From Flavobacteriaceae bacterium (GTDB taxonomy: Bacteria > Bacteroidota > Bacteroidia > Flavobacteriales > Flavobacteriaceae): a DNA stretch of 64,000 nucleotides. Under the pieces are notes generated by a model that did not search any database, was not told the DNA's origin, and saw only the letters and a list, made by a program, of their open reading frames with translations. The DNA lies in NCBI GenBank assembly GCA_028284005.1, contig JANQSO010000006.1, positions 1 to 64,000 on the forward strand, written 5' to 3'. The translations under genes and the position numbers were made by a program. Positions 34,398-44,223 of the stretch are shown here, piece after piece (within the stretch, counting starts at the first letter, position 1; each line of letters opens with the position of its first letter).

Positions 34398-36116
34398 TCA
34401 TTCAAAATAATTTTTGAGGATAAATTTCCGCGTTTCTATAATTGCCTCATAGGGATTTAGGTTATGTCCTATGTTTTCATGGAAGAAAAACTTAAAATTA
34501 GAAGTATCCCTTTTTGCTTTTATCCATTCATCTACCAGCCTATAACCATTTTGAACAGGGACTTGCAAATCTTCTTTCCCGTAGTGGATCATAAAATTAT
34601 TAGGTAACTCATCAAGAAAATAAAGAGGTGAGCTTGCTATGATTTTGTACCTTATTAACTCTTGATTAATATCACCTCCTTTGTAAAAGTACCAATCTAT
34701 AAATTGACCGGGCGTACCACTTTCAGGCATAATACCTTTGTTTAATCCTAGAATAACCTGTTCTTTCAGAGTTATACCATTGGCTCCGTCCATATAGTTC
34801 ACCCAATCAATTGGGCCGGTCCAATTGATAACCGAATTAAATCTTTTGTCACGTATTCCGGCCAACATGGCTACCGTCCCACCGCGACTATCACCAAATG
34901 CTATTATACGAGACATATCAAGTTTGTCACCTAAATAATTATAAGCAACATTGAAAAATGAAAGATAATCTTCTGTTGCTCCAACCCATCCATTATTTGG
35001 AAGGCCATCACTTTTAAATATCTTATCTAGAAATGTCATTGTCTCACCTCTAACAGATGGAATAATGTAAATAAAACTGTTTGCTTCTTCACCAAGATAT
35101 CCTGCTAATTTTGGCCGATAAGAAAGATCCAATCCTGAATATTGCCAGTCAATTCCTTTTGCTTCCACTATTGCAGGGAATTTATTTAATTTATCATTCT
35201 CCGGAACGAATATCGCTCCATACTTAATTTCTCCATCCTGATCATATGAAAGTACTTTTATGCGACCTTTAAAACCATTTTCATTGAATAAGGTATCTAA
35301 TTCTATAATCCCTTCTGAAGGAGGGTTAAAGTTTCTTTTCCAATTTTCTTTAATAGCTTTTATTTCTGAGGCCCTGGGGAGCGAAAATAATTTGTTAAAA
35401 TCTATAGAAGGGTATTTCAGATTGGGAACATCTGAATTAATAATAGATAAATAATAAGAAATTTGCATCTTATATTTACTTCCTAATTGAATTGATCTCT
35501 GAAATGCAGACTTTGCCAGTTCTCTTTTCTTTAAAGACATATAAGTTCTGGCTAAGTGATAAAAACCATCAGCATTTTTCGGTTGTAAAGTGGTAATTAT
35601 TTCAAAAATTTCTTGTGCTGTTTCTATTTGTGATGGTAAACTATCCAGAATAAATATTCCTATAGAGAAAAGGCGGTCTACATTTAATTTATTACGATGC
35701 TTAAGATATTGTTCTACTGCAGAAGTATGATCGTTGGAAATAAGCAACTCAATTAGCTGTAGATTCTTCGTCTTTTTTTTAAATAGATTTATCCCTTCCC
35801 AATAAAGACTTAATATATTTCCATGGGCATCGTAATTATATGGTAGTGGTTTTGTAGTCTCTGAAAAAATCTCTGTTACCATTAGATCATTGGGGTTTGA
35901 TGTATCTATAAGATAAATTCCTTTTTTGAAAGAAGGTATGATAAATAGTTTATCGTATTTGTATTCTATGCGGAGAATAGAAGTATAGCCATCTGTATAA
36001 GTACCTATGAGCTGATTAATTATAGTGTCGGGAGCTTTTTCTTGAGGAATCTGGCAAACAGACTTTTTTGCAATAAAAAAACCAAGTAGAAAAAAGAGAA
36101 TGATCTTGCAATTCAT
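34398..36116 (-). CDS. Exported alpha/beta hydrolase (prolyl-oligopeptidase-like) with TPR region
   Basis: The 572-residue protein has a signal peptide (1-21), a TPR-like helical region (about 175-225) and a C-terminal alpha/beta hydrolase domain (about 290-572). The nucleophile elbow is GDSRGG, the acid is in HYGKEDLQVP and the histidine is in ENIGHNLNP. The domain is like S9 peptidases or esterases; the substrate is unknown. A Crp-family regulator is encoded 68 nt upstream on the same strand. Confidence 0.78.
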   Translation of the reverse strand: MNCKIILFFLLGFFIAKKSVCQIPQEKAPDTIINQLIGTYTDGYTSILRIEYKYDKLFIIPSFKKGIYLIDTSNPNDLMVTEIFSETTKPLPYNYDAHGNILSLYWEGINLFKKKTKNLQLIELLISNDHTSAVEQYLKHRNKLNVDRLFSIGIFILDSLPSQIETAQEIFEIITTLQPKNADGFYHLARTYMSLKKRELAKSAFQRSIQLGSKYKMQISYYLSIINSDVPNLKYPSIDFNKLFSLPRASEIKAIKENWKRNFNPPSEGIIELDTLFNENGFKGRIKVLSYDQDGEIKYGAIFVPENDKLNKFPAIVEAKGIDWQYSGLDLSYRPKLAGYLGEEANSFIYIIPSVRGETMTFLDKIFKSDGLPNNGWVGATEDYLSFFNVAYNYLGDKLDMSRIIAFGDSRGGTVAMLAGIRDKRFNSVINWTGPIDWVNYMDGANGITLKEQVILGLNKGIMPESGTPGQFIDWYFYKGGDINQELIRYKIIASSPLYFLDELPNNFMIHYGKEDLQVPVQNGYRLVDEWIKAKRDTSNFKFFFHENIGHNLNPYEAIIETRKFILKNYFE

Positions 36117-36184
36117 AATATATATTTTTAAAAAAATAAAAGTAGATTATTCAACTTGCATTAACATTCACATTTGTTAATATC

Positions 36185-36721
36185 CTATTTCTTATAAGAT
36201 TTTATTCTACTTAGACTTTGAGGGGTCACTCCCAGGTACGTAGCAATATGTTTTTGGGGAACAAGCTTATATATGTGAGGGTGTTTTTTTATAAGAAGAT
36301 CGTACCTTTCTTTTAAATCACTCGTTTGTATACTTTTAAGTCGTTCAACCATTTGAAGATACGCTTGCTCTGCGATAATTCTTCCAAGTCTTTCAATTTC
36401 ATGATGCATCTCGTATAGTGAAAGTAAAACATCCTTTTTTATTACATAAACCGAACAATCTGTAACAGCTTCAAAATATAGCTTACATGGACTATTGGTT
36501 AAAAAACCTTGATAGTCTGTCGCGAACCAGTTCTCTTTGTGAAAATGATGCGTAATATCGTTACCGTCAATTATTCTATAACTTCGAATTAGACCATCTT
36601 TGATAAAAAATATTGTGTCCACTTCTCTACCCGGGGATAGTAAGATTTCCTTTTTTTGAAACGTTTTGAACTTCGAATGAGAAAATAGGAGGTCAAATAA
36701 ATCATCACGTTCTGGAAACAT
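36185..36721 (-). CDS. Crp/Fnr-family transcriptional regulator
   Basis: The 178-residue protein has an N-terminal cyclic-nucleotide-binding-like barrel (about 15-120, FFIKDGLIRSYRIIDG) and a short C-terminal helix-turn-helix region ending HIATYLGVTPQSLSRIKSYKK. Bacteroidota members often do not bind cAMP. It precedes the exported hydrolase and may regulate it (inference). Confidence 0.87.
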   Translation of the reverse strand: MFPERDDLFDLLFSHSKFKTFQKKEILLSPGREVDTIFFIKDGLIRSYRIIDGNDITHHFHKENWFATDYQGFLTNSPCKLYFEAVTDCSVYVIKKDVLLSLYEMHHEIERLGRIIAEQAYLQMVERLKSIQTSDLKERYDLLIKKHPHIYKLVPQKHIATYLGVTPQSLSRIKSYKK

Positions 36722-36842
36722 AGTCTTAAATATTTTTTTAATTTAAATTGATTTTTCTGATGGAAATGTTCTATATAATCCTATAATACAAGGCACTTAC
36801 TTTTGAGAATATTAGTACTCTAGCTGAGTAAATTCATTTTTA

Positions 36843-36850
36843 CAAAGCTA
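36843..36850 (-). promoter_or_regulatory. TAGCTTTG promoter element of the Crp-like gene
   Basis: This exact TAnnTTTG on the minus strand is within a recurring segment (ACAAAGCTAA-GG-TTTT) also seen at 45368-45375. The leader would be about 115 nt. Confidence 0.45.
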
Positions 36851-36870
36851 AGGGGTTTTCTAAAGCCAAA

Positions 36871-36901
36871 ACAAACAACCCGCCGAAATAGCTCCGGCGG
36901 G
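36871..36901 (-). terminator. Terminator of the M2 dipeptidase gene
   Basis: The stem CCCGCCG / CGGCGGG with a loop of about nine bases is followed on the minus strand by TTGTTTGTTTT. It is 32 nt past the stop at 36933. Confidence 0.75.
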
Positions 36902-36932
36902 CTGGTAGGTCTTAACGACGTAACCTCTAACT

Positions 36933-38741
36933 TTAAAGTTCTTCCGGTAACGTATAGGTTCTGTCCTTATTTTGCTCCTTAAGGTATTCCATTAACGGAG
37001 AAAAATAATCTAACATGGGCTTTGCACTCATTTCGCTTCCCACACTTTCTTTTAATACTACTCTCCAGTCGTTATTGGCTCCGGTCTCTAAAATTCCCCT
37101 TAAAAAAGTTCCAACATCTTTACTGCCAAAATAATTAGTAGCATGCGTATCCTGGTTTAAGATATTCTTTGCGATATGGTCATGAAACTGGAACAGTAAG
37201 ATATACGATATGGCATAATCATAGTATTGCGCGGCATCATTGTTAATGTGTGTCTTAGAAGCGGCATCACAATATTCTTCACCTCTTTCGGTTGGTGGTA
37301 CCATGCCCTGATATTTTTTTGCCAGCTCCCACCATTTGCTGTTAAATTGGTCCTTAGGCAGGTTTTCTGCGTATAAGGCATTTTCAAATTCGGTCATGAC
37401 ACCGGCGGAGAAGGGGAGGAAGACGATATTGTTCAATGCCTCTTTTAAAAGGTTTTGTGTCTGGTCTATTTTAGCATCTGCATCGATCAATCCTTTTCCT
37501 ACTAAAAAGGGTTTTTGCATAGCTGCAAACCCTAACAAACTACCAATCGCTTCATGAAATCCTCTGTTAGCACCTCCTCTAAGTAAAGGCGGAACATTTG
37601 GATTTGTATACGCCTGGTAGTAATAGATATGGCCCAACTCATGGTGGATAGTCTCGTAATAGTCTGCAGTAGGCTCTATACTCATTAAGCAACGCAGGTC
37701 GTTTTCAAGGTCCATGTGCCATGCAGAAGCATGATTATTCTTCTTATAGGCTGCATCTGCCGGAAGCGGATACATACTGGACTTTTCATAGAAACTGGCA
37801 GGAAGGGCATCAAATCCTACGCTTTTAAAGAAATCCTCACCTTCTTTTACGATCCATTCCGGCTCCTTGTCTTCTAAAACAGCATCTACATCGAGGCCCT
37901 CTACGGTAACCAAAGCACTCCAGTCTTGCCCCCAACGGTTTGGCAGCCAGTGCGCGGGAATATATTCCGGAACTTCAGCATTGTATTTCCCTGCGAGCTC
38001 GTAACGTGCCCAGGTATGTAATTCTCTAAATAGCGGCCAGACCTCTCTCACCATCTTATTCATTTCATCAAGCATTTCCTGGCGCGTCATTCCATAATCC
38101 GAAACCTGGTAGGTAAAATAATCATCGTACCCCAGGGCACCAACAGTTTCGTTTCTAAGCTTACGTAAATTCTCCAGGCCGTCTTTTAGGTCTTTGCCTA
38201 CTTCTTTTGAAGCTTCCCAGTTTGCAAGCAGTTCTTTTTCATCACTGGACTCTCTTAAAACGGCATCAATATCACCGGTGGTAACAGACTTTCCGTCTAC
38301 TTTGAAGTCGAACCCAAAAAGAGTTTCATTCTGGGCATTTTCTGCTGCTATACGTTCTTTTACCAGCTCTGAAACCGTTTCGGGGTTATTGGCCGCATTG
38401 TATAAGATAACATTGAGTTGTCGTACCTGTACCGTATCCAGCTCGTCTTTGCTTTCCAGGAATTTCCTGGTCTTTTCAATGACATCTGCGCTACCGGTAA
38501 ATTTTGCATAGGCTTCGCCTGCTTTTTGCACGTTGTATGCATTGGTGGTATCTCCCGCGACAATACGGGTATTGGCGGCCCATTCTGCTTCTGCAGAGTC
38601 ATAATACAATTGTTTATAGGTAGTGGTGTACTCGTCTAAAAAGGTTTGAACTTCGGTCTTAAAGGATGCCTGGTCCTTGTTTTCTTCTTTGCAACTGGCA
38701 AAAAATGAAACAATTAAGGCCAAAAGAATTAATTTTTTCAT
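36933..38741 (-). CDS. M2-family peptidyl-dipeptidase (ACE-like), lipoprotein
   Basis: The 602-residue protein has a lipoprotein signal (cysteine near residue 17, FFASCKEE). The gluzincin motif HHELGH lies near residue 364, and the downstream NRGFHEAIGS supplies the third zinc ligand glutamate. Length and segments (NDWRVVLKESVG, HWLPNRWGQDW) match bacterial angiotensin-converting-enzyme homologues, which remove C-terminal dipeptides. It should act in the periplasm or on the outer membrane. Single-gene unit with its own terminator. Confidence 0.92.
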   Translation of the reverse strand: MKKLILLALIVSFFASCKEENKDQASFKTEVQTFLDEYTTTYKQLYYDSAEAEWAANTRIVAGDTTNAYNVQKAGEAYAKFTGSADVIEKTRKFLESKDELDTVQVRQLNVILYNAANNPETVSELVKERIAAENAQNETLFGFDFKVDGKSVTTGDIDAVLRESSDEKELLANWEASKEVGKDLKDGLENLRKLRNETVGALGYDDYFTYQVSDYGMTRQEMLDEMNKMVREVWPLFRELHTWARYELAGKYNAEVPEYIPAHWLPNRWGQDWSALVTVEGLDVDAVLEDKEPEWIVKEGEDFFKSVGFDALPASFYEKSSMYPLPADAAYKKNNHASAWHMDLENDLRCLMSIEPTADYYETIHHELGHIYYYQAYTNPNVPPLLRGGANRGFHEAIGSLLGFAAMQKPFLVGKGLIDADAKIDQTQNLLKEALNNIVFLPFSAGVMTEFENALYAENLPKDQFNSKWWELAKKYQGMVPPTERGEEYCDAASKTHINNDAAQYYDYAISYILLFQFHDHIAKNILNQDTHATNYFGSKDVGTFLRGILETGANNDWRVVLKESVGSEMSAKPMLDYFSPLMEYLKEQNKDRTYTLPEEL

Positions 38742-39055
38742 GATGAATATTTTAGTTTTTTATAAATGTATTAAAAACATTTTTAATGAAGGAGATACGG
38801 TTTTTTGAGGTACGTTATATGGGCTGGGGTGTATTGGCAATTAAAGACTAGCATTTGTCTGCATTATATAATGAATAACTATCAATAGTATTTTTACTGT
38901 ATACCGTTTAACCTCCAATATTTCCAACAAAAAAGTACTAAATTTATCCAAGTACTGAAGGGTTATTTGGAGTTTTCCGTATATCCAATAGTTGTGCTTA
39001 ATACAAAAATCGCATCGCCCTGAAGCAATTTGGCTGAACCCTTTCGCAATTTGTG
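38742..39055. other. Divergent promoter region between M2 dipeptidase and TetR genes
   Basis: No ORF is seen. Two copies of AAGTACT lie 17 bp apart (38933-38939 and 38950-38956) and could be part of a regulator site; otherwise the stretch is featureless. Confidence 0.3.
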
Positions 39056-39595
39056 ATGAAAGAAATAGAAAAAATTTGGTTAGAAGCGGGTTATAGATGC
39101 TTTGCCTATGAAGGGCCAAGTGGCCTTAAGGTAGAAAGACTGTCCAAAGAAGTGGGGAAAAACAAATCTTCCTTCTATCATTTATTTGCTGATTTAGAAA
39201 TCTTTACAGAAAGATTATTGAAGTTGCATTTAAATAAAGCAAAAGCTATTTCAAAAAAGGAGTCAGGGGCAAAGAGTGAGAAGGAATTAATATCCATTAT
39301 CCTTGAACACAAAATCGACCTACTATTTAATCGCCAACTGAGGATACATAGAAACCACCCTGAATTTAAAGAATACCTCGATCACATTGTCCGATTTTCT
39401 GTTCAGGGGTTACTTCCTGTGTGGAAAAACATTATTTCCTTAAAAGAAAATGGGGCTTTAGCCCAAATGGTCCTGCATCTTAGTTTGGAAAATTTTTATC
39501 TTCAAATTACAGACAAAACCCTCAACGAGACATGGCTAAAGGCATATTTTGCGAATATTCGACAAATGGTGTTCCTCTTTAAAAAAAACAAATAG
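39056..39595 (+). CDS. TetR-family transcriptional regulator
   Basis: ATG at 39056 (179 residues) was preferred to the adjacent GTG at 39053. The N-terminal helix-turn-helix is clear (GLKVERLSKEVGKNKSSFYHLFADLEIFTERLL); the C-terminal ligand-binding region is divergent. It precedes a lipoprotein of the metallo-beta-lactamase fold on the same strand, separated by 61 bp. No palindromic operator is evident. Confidence 0.82.
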   Translation: MKEIEKIWLEAGYRCFAYEGPSGLKVERLSKEVGKNKSSFYHLFADLEIFTERLLKLHLNKAKAISKKESGAKSEKELISIILEHKIDLLFNRQLRIHRNHPEFKEYLDHIVRFSVQGLLPVWKNIISLKENGALAQMVLHLSLENFYLQITDKTLNETWLKAYFANIRQMVFLFKKNK

Positions 39596-39656
39596 ACGGT
39601 AGCGTCTAAAATTTGATGTTCAGCTTCTCTAATTTTGTCTAAAAGGTAGATTAGAA

Positions 39657-40451
39657 ATGGAGTTTAACAGATCACACGTTTTGATGCTTTGTTTAGCATT
39701 AATAATCAATCAAGGCTGCACTATGGTAAAAGTAACAATAAGCGAAAAGAGAAATCCAATTCCACAACAAGTAACTATTGGAGAAAATATAACCCTAACA
39801 ACTTGGGGTGCAATCAAGGTAAATAAATCTCACTTCTTCCCTTCGAGTTTTCAGTTAAAAACCGATTACAAGGTTATTTATATTGACCCAGTAGAAGTTG
39901 GGAGCGAAGATCCTGCAGATTATATTTTAATCACCCATGCGCATCCGGACCATTTCTCTCTGATGGATATTAAAAATCTTCTAAAAGACGAAACAAAAAT
40001 CATTTGCTCAAAAGGAGTATCAAAAAAGCTGAAAGATATCACTAATAAGATACACATTGTAAAACCCAAAGAGCAGTTACAATTTGAAGAATTTATTATT
40101 GAAACAACGTTGGCATATAATACAAAATCTGTTTTTTTATGGATTAAAGCCCATCCCAAATCCAAAGAAAATGTAGGCTATGTGATTACATTAAAAAATG
40201 GTTTAAAAATTTACCACGCTGGAGATACCGACTATATCCCTGAAATGAAAGACCTAAGGGGTATTGATGTTGCTTTGGTACCCATTGGAGGTGACAACTT
40301 AACGATGAATGAAGAGGAAGCTGCTAAGATTGTAAATGAAATCTGTCCCAAAATGGCTATTCCCATGCACTACGAGATCAAAAACCATGAAGAATTGAGT
40401 CGGTTTGAAACTTTGGTAAACGACAAAACCAAAGTAGCTAAATTAAACTAG
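39657..40451 (+). CDS. MBL-fold metallohydrolase lipoprotein (UlaG-like)
   Basis: The 264-residue protein has a lipobox-like signal (INQGCTMV) and the zinc-binding motif THAHPDHFS with later ligands in HAGDTDY and IPMHYEI. It resembles UlaG/YcbL-type hydrolases. The substrate is unknown. It is between the TetR gene and rsgA, 29 nt upstream of the latter. Confidence 0.85.
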   Translation: MEFNRSHVLMLCLALIINQGCTMVKVTISEKRNPIPQQVTIGENITLTTWGAIKVNKSHFFPSSFQLKTDYKVIYIDPVEVGSEDPADYILITHAHPDHFSLMDIKNLLKDETKIICSKGVSKKLKDITNKIHIVKPKEQLQFEEFIIETTLAYNTKSVFLWIKAHPKSKENVGYVITLKNGLKIYHAGDTDYIPEMKDLRGIDVALVPIGGDNLTMNEEEAAKIVNEICPKMAIPMHYEIKNHEELSRFETLVNDKTKVAKLN

Positions 40452-40480
40452 CAACACCCATTAAGAATACAGATAAAAAA

Positions 40481-41548
40481 ATGACGCTTCAAAATTTAGG
40501 ATATAATGATTATTTTGAGAAATCAAGAATTGAGAAAAACCTTGAAGGTTTTGAAGTTGGACGTGTAATAGCCGAGCATAAGGAAAGATACATTGTCAAG
40601 AATGAAAAAGGTGAGCTTGAGGCAGAGATTACGGGAAATTTAAGGTTTTCTGCAAAAAGTCGTAAAGATTTTCCAGCTGTTGGTGATTGGGTTTCTTTGA
40701 TAAATCATGAACCTAATTTTGCAATTATTCATAGTATTCTACCTAGGTTTTCAACTCTATCCAGACAAGCTGTGAACAAATTTGGTGAGTTGCAAATAAT
40801 TGCCAGCAATATAGATTATGGCTTGATTGTACAATCTGTAAATAGAGATTTTAGCATTAACCGATTGGAACGATATTTAACCCTTTGCTACACTTCCAAC
40901 ATTGAGCCTATAATTGTTATCACTAAAACAGACTTAACGGGCGAACAAAACTTGAATGATTTGCTCAACAAAATAAAGGTCAGAATTGAAAATGTTCCTC
41001 TTATCCATGTAAGTAATGAAACAAAGGCTGGAATAGATAAATTGAAAAAACTTCTCTATAAAGGAAAGACATATTGTCTTCTAGGTTCTTCAGGTGTGGG
41101 AAAATCATCACTGATTAACAACTTACTTGGAGAAAGTCGAATGAAAACAGCTTCTATTAGCGAAAGCATTGATAGAGGTAAGCACGTTACTACACATCGT
41201 GAATTAATTCTTATAATAAATGGAGCCATACTTATTGACAATCCGGGAATGCGAGAAGTAGGTATTGCGGATAGTGCACCAGGAATAGAAAGTACATTTG
41301 AAAAAATATACGAATTGGCACAAAGTTGTAAGTTTTCAGATTGCACCCACACTTCTGAAATTGGTTGTGCGGTTCAACTAGCAATAGATAATGGACAGAT
41401 AGAGAAATCGTATTTCGAGAACTTTTTGAAAATGGAACGAGAAAAAGAACATTATAAATCAACCGTAGCCGAAAAACGCAGAAAGGACAAAGATTTTGGT
41501 AAAATGATAAAACACTACAAGGAAACAAAAAAGTCAAACAAGTACTAA
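40481..41548 (+). CDS. rsgA: Ribosome small-subunit-dependent GTPase A
   Basis: The 355-residue protein has the circularly permuted GTPase order diagnostic of RsgA: an N-terminal OB fold, then G4 (VITKTD), G1 (GSSGVGKSS) and G3 (DNPGMRE). The C-terminal zinc knuckle has CKFSDCTHTSEIGCAV. RsgA matures the 30S subunit. The context (downstream of an MBL lipoprotein) is unusual for a housekeeping gene and may mark a second copy; the window cannot tell. Confidence 0.92.
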   Translation: MTLQNLGYNDYFEKSRIEKNLEGFEVGRVIAEHKERYIVKNEKGELEAEITGNLRFSAKSRKDFPAVGDWVSLINHEPNFAIIHSILPRFSTLSRQAVNKFGELQIIASNIDYGLIVQSVNRDFSINRLERYLTLCYTSNIEPIIVITKTDLTGEQNLNDLLNKIKVRIENVPLIHVSNETKAGIDKLKKLLYKGKTYCLLGSSGVGKSSLINNLLGESRMKTASISESIDRGKHVTTHRELILIINGAILIDNPGMREVGIADSAPGIESTFEKIYELAQSCKFSDCTHTSEIGCAVQLAIDNGQIEKSYFENFLKMEREKEHYKSTVAEKRRKDKDFGKMIKHYKETKKSNKY

Positions 41549-41613
41549 ATTTAAAACAATCATTACCTTAGCTGTAGCAGACGGTCATGAAGTACACTGC
41601 TATTTGAGAAAAT

Positions 41614-42150
41614 ATGTACGCTAAATTAAAATACATAATATTGGCACTATTAATTTCCGGAATTGGTTTCGGAATTTTTAGTTACTACAAACTTTCTGAC
41701 AACGGATTTCAAACGGAATTTTATTTGCCTGCAATTTTAGTTGGACTGATCATCATTTTCTTCTTTCTACCAAGAAACCTAAAAATGAAAAGCAAAATCC
41801 TGACTTTTTCGGCTTTTGGAATTGCCACAGTTCTGTTGTTGTTAACGGTTAATTTGACCCTGACGCATTTTTCAACAGAACGTTATAAAAAAACTTTATC
41901 CGAATATCAAGAATTGAATTGTGAACAAATGCATGAACGATTTGCGATTGATTTAAAAAATAATGACTTGAAATTCTTTTCCGGTGGAATTGCCGGATCT
42001 GGTAATCTCACCAAAAACTTAAAGAAATACGATATTGAGAATTATGACCTTGGCTGTATAGTATATGGGAGTTTAATGTGCTACAGTGAATTGGTTTCTA
42101 ATTATCTGAAAGAAAAAGAGAGCGTGGAAATTGCTCAGCTTTATGAATAA
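41614..42150 (+). CDS. Membrane protein of unknown function
   Basis: The 178-residue product has three hydrophobic helices (about 7-25, 38-53 and 64-86) followed by a soluble C-terminal half with two cysteines (NCEQMH, LGCIVYG). No family is recognised. It is converging on the minus-strand gene ending at 42157. Confidence 0.6.
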   Translation: MYAKLKYIILALLISGIGFGIFSYYKLSDNGFQTEFYLPAILVGLIIIFFFLPRNLKMKSKILTFSAFGIATVLLLLTVNLTLTHFSTERYKKTLSEYQELNCEQMHERFAIDLKNNDLKFFSGGIAGSGNLTKNLKKYDIENYDLGCIVYGSLMCYSELVSNYLKEKESVEIAQLYE

Positions 42151-42156
42151 AAACCG

Positions 42157-42945
42157 TTACCACCAGTCTTCAGGCTTGATCTCTAATTTGTTAGCTTTGG
42201 TTGCTTTACAGTATATACAATTATTTCCTATATCACTTTCCTCAAAAAAATCACAATAGTCAATATCATATGTAAATTCATTCGAAAAGATAAATTGGTC
42301 TTTGTAAAGCATTTTAAATCGTAGCATTGTACTGTAATCTCCTTGATCCGGTAATTGAACAATGAAATCTAATTTACTTGATCTGGGAATTAGAGAAGTT
42401 GAATAACAGCTGCCGCATGATGCAAATTGTATAAATCGGATGGTTTTCCACTCGCCATTAGTGTTTTTTGCCTGCAATACAATTAAAGGAATACTACAAA
42501 TCGATGGAAAATAAATGCCTCTTTTATTAGAATTAACCAGGGATATTAGCTGTTGTCCCTGATTTGTTTCCATGTGGATCTTATCTGCAAGCTCTTTGTA
42601 TTGTTTTTTCTTTCGTTTGACAATAGCGAGCTTTTCTTCCAGATTAAAGAGATCCCAATCAGCTACATATCCAACGTCCGTTGTATCCATGGTAACAGAT
42701 TGGGTTCTAAAATAGTATTCTTCGTCTGTTATAAAATTCTGTGATTTTTTACCCGGATCTACTTCTATATAAAAACCTTTTCTCTTTTTAAACTTTGGGA
42801 GTTTTATGGTCTCAAATGAGGGTTCAATTGTTAAAAGTGCCATTGTACCGTTTTCGCATCCGGAGTTCGGTGTACTAACCTGGCATTGTGAGGAAAAATT
42901 AACTCCGGTCACTAAAATTGTGAATATTAAAAAGTAGTTCTTCAT
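42157..42945 (-). CDS. Secreted protein of unknown function
   Basis: ATG at 42945 (262 residues) starts a signal peptide (MKNYFLIFTILVTGVNFSSQC). A TTG 15 nt upstream is less likely. The mature part has paired cysteines (FASCGSCYST, then NNCIYCKATK) that could bind metal or form disulfides. I do not recognise a family. Confidence 0.65.
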   Translation of the reverse strand: MKNYFLIFTILVTGVNFSSQCQVSTPNSGCENGTMALLTIEPSFETIKLPKFKKRKGFYIEVDPGKKSQNFITDEEYYFRTQSVTMDTTDVGYVADWDLFNLEEKLAIVKRKKKQYKELADKIHMETNQGQQLISLVNSNKRGIYFPSICSIPLIVLQAKNTNGEWKTIRFIQFASCGSCYSTSLIPRSSKLDFIVQLPDQGDYSTMLRFKMLYKDQFIFSNEFTYDIDYCDFFEESDIGNNCIYCKATKANKLEIKPEDWW

Positions 42946-43054
42946 AGTTACATACAACAACCAAGTATATAACTTAGAAGCCCCTTCTTTATTACAGATC
43001 TATAGGTTTTTTATAGTGAAATTAGAGATTGGTGGAGGGCGATTTGTTAAAATA

Positions 43055-43086
43055 GGGTAGAGGAGGTGTTAAAACTGCCTCTACCC
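43055..43086 (-). terminator. Stem-loop downstream of the SDR gene
   Basis: A perfect 9-bp stem GGGTAGAGG / CCTCTACCC with a 14-base loop, 33 nt beyond the SDR stop, is followed by TATTTTAAC on the minus strand. The U tract is weak. Confidence 0.55.
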
Positions 43087-43118
43087 GTAATTACAACTCT
43101 TTATAACCATTAAAACAC

Positions 43119-44102
43119 CTATATAGTGATCTTGAACGGTCCAACAGCTTTTTCACAACCCTCCCAGTTGATGTTGATGTTAGATTCATCAGAAAGAAGA
43201 TCTTCCGGAGTTAATAAATCTGGATATCCACTCCAACCGGCTGTAGGGCCGTAGAAATTACCTGATTTAGCTTCAGGGTCCATAGTCGCCCGTATTATAC
43301 CGGTAGCACCATCTTCAGGTGATTGAGCCTGATTCATGAATTCTGTATTTTCGTCCATGCCCCCACTGGAGGCAGTTGTGATCTGAAGGTTTGTGGCAGC
43401 TAATCCCGGGTGTGCGAGTAGCGGAATTACGTTCGTAATATTGGCTTCATCCAATTTCTTTTTGAGGCCGTAGGTAAATGTAGCGTTGGCTAATTTAGTT
43501 TGATGATAGCGTTCCCATCTGGGCCCTTGAAAGCTCAAATTTTCTTCCTCAGTACCATTTCCTCCTAAATTGCCACCTTTTTGCTCGAAATAATCCGGGA
43601 CCAGTGGTCCGCCCAACCTTGCCATAGAAGAATGATTCACTATTCTTGCTTCTTCACTTTTTCTAAGTAGAGGAAACAGTTCCTTTGTAATAAGAAAGTG
43701 GGAGATCACGTTGGTCTGCATCTGAATGTCATAGCCATCCTCGGTGGCCTCATCCTTCAGTGCCATAACTCCGGCATTATTGACCAGTACATCGATCACC
43801 TCGTATTTTGATTTAATGGCCTTTGCAGCGGCTCTCACACTGTCGAAGCTTTGTAAGTCGCACTCAATCGCATCAAAGCTTCCATTAGAAACGGATTCTT
43901 GCAGCTGCCTAAGCGCTTCTTGCGATCTTTCACTTTTGCGGTTAAGCAGAATGACTGTAGCTCCCTTTTTTGCGGCCTCTCTGGCACAGACGAAACCTGT
44001 CCCACTAGTGGTTCCTGTTATTGCAACCACTTTGTTGGTCATATCTTGTCCATGGTTAATAATTACATCCTTTAAGTGCTGTGTTTGGATTTTATTTGTC
44101 AT
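43119..44102 (-). CDS. Short-chain dehydrogenase/reductase
   Basis: The 327-residue protein has an NAD(P)-binding motif TGTTSGTG (the classical form is TGxxxGxG), LVNNAGVM, the active-site serine in VNHSSMARLG and the YHQTK catalytic Tyr/Lys pair. The length and layout match retinol-dehydrogenase-like (WWOX-type) SDRs. Substrate unknown. Confidence 0.87.
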   Translation of the reverse strand: MTNKIQTQHLKDVIINHGQDMTNKVVAITGTTSGTGFVCAREAAKKGATVILLNRKSERSQEALRQLQESVSNGSFDAIECDLQSFDSVRAAAKAIKSKYEVIDVLVNNAGVMALKDEATEDGYDIQMQTNVISHFLITKELFPLLRKSEEARIVNHSSMARLGGPLVPDYFEQKGGNLGGNGTEEENLSFQGPRWERYHQTKLANATFTYGLKKKLDEANITNVIPLLAHPGLAATNLQITTASSGGMDENTEFMNQAQSPEDGATGIIRATMDPEAKSGNFYGPTAGWSGYPDLLTPEDLLSDESNININWEGCEKAVGPFKITI

Positions 44103-44223
44103 AATTTTTGTCTTAAATGTTTTAATGGTCCTGTTTATGAAAAAGCAGGATCACTTATAAAAATAGGAGAGAACCTAAAGATAGCCAAATTTTGAGTGTT
44201 TTTATACACATTATTAACCTTCA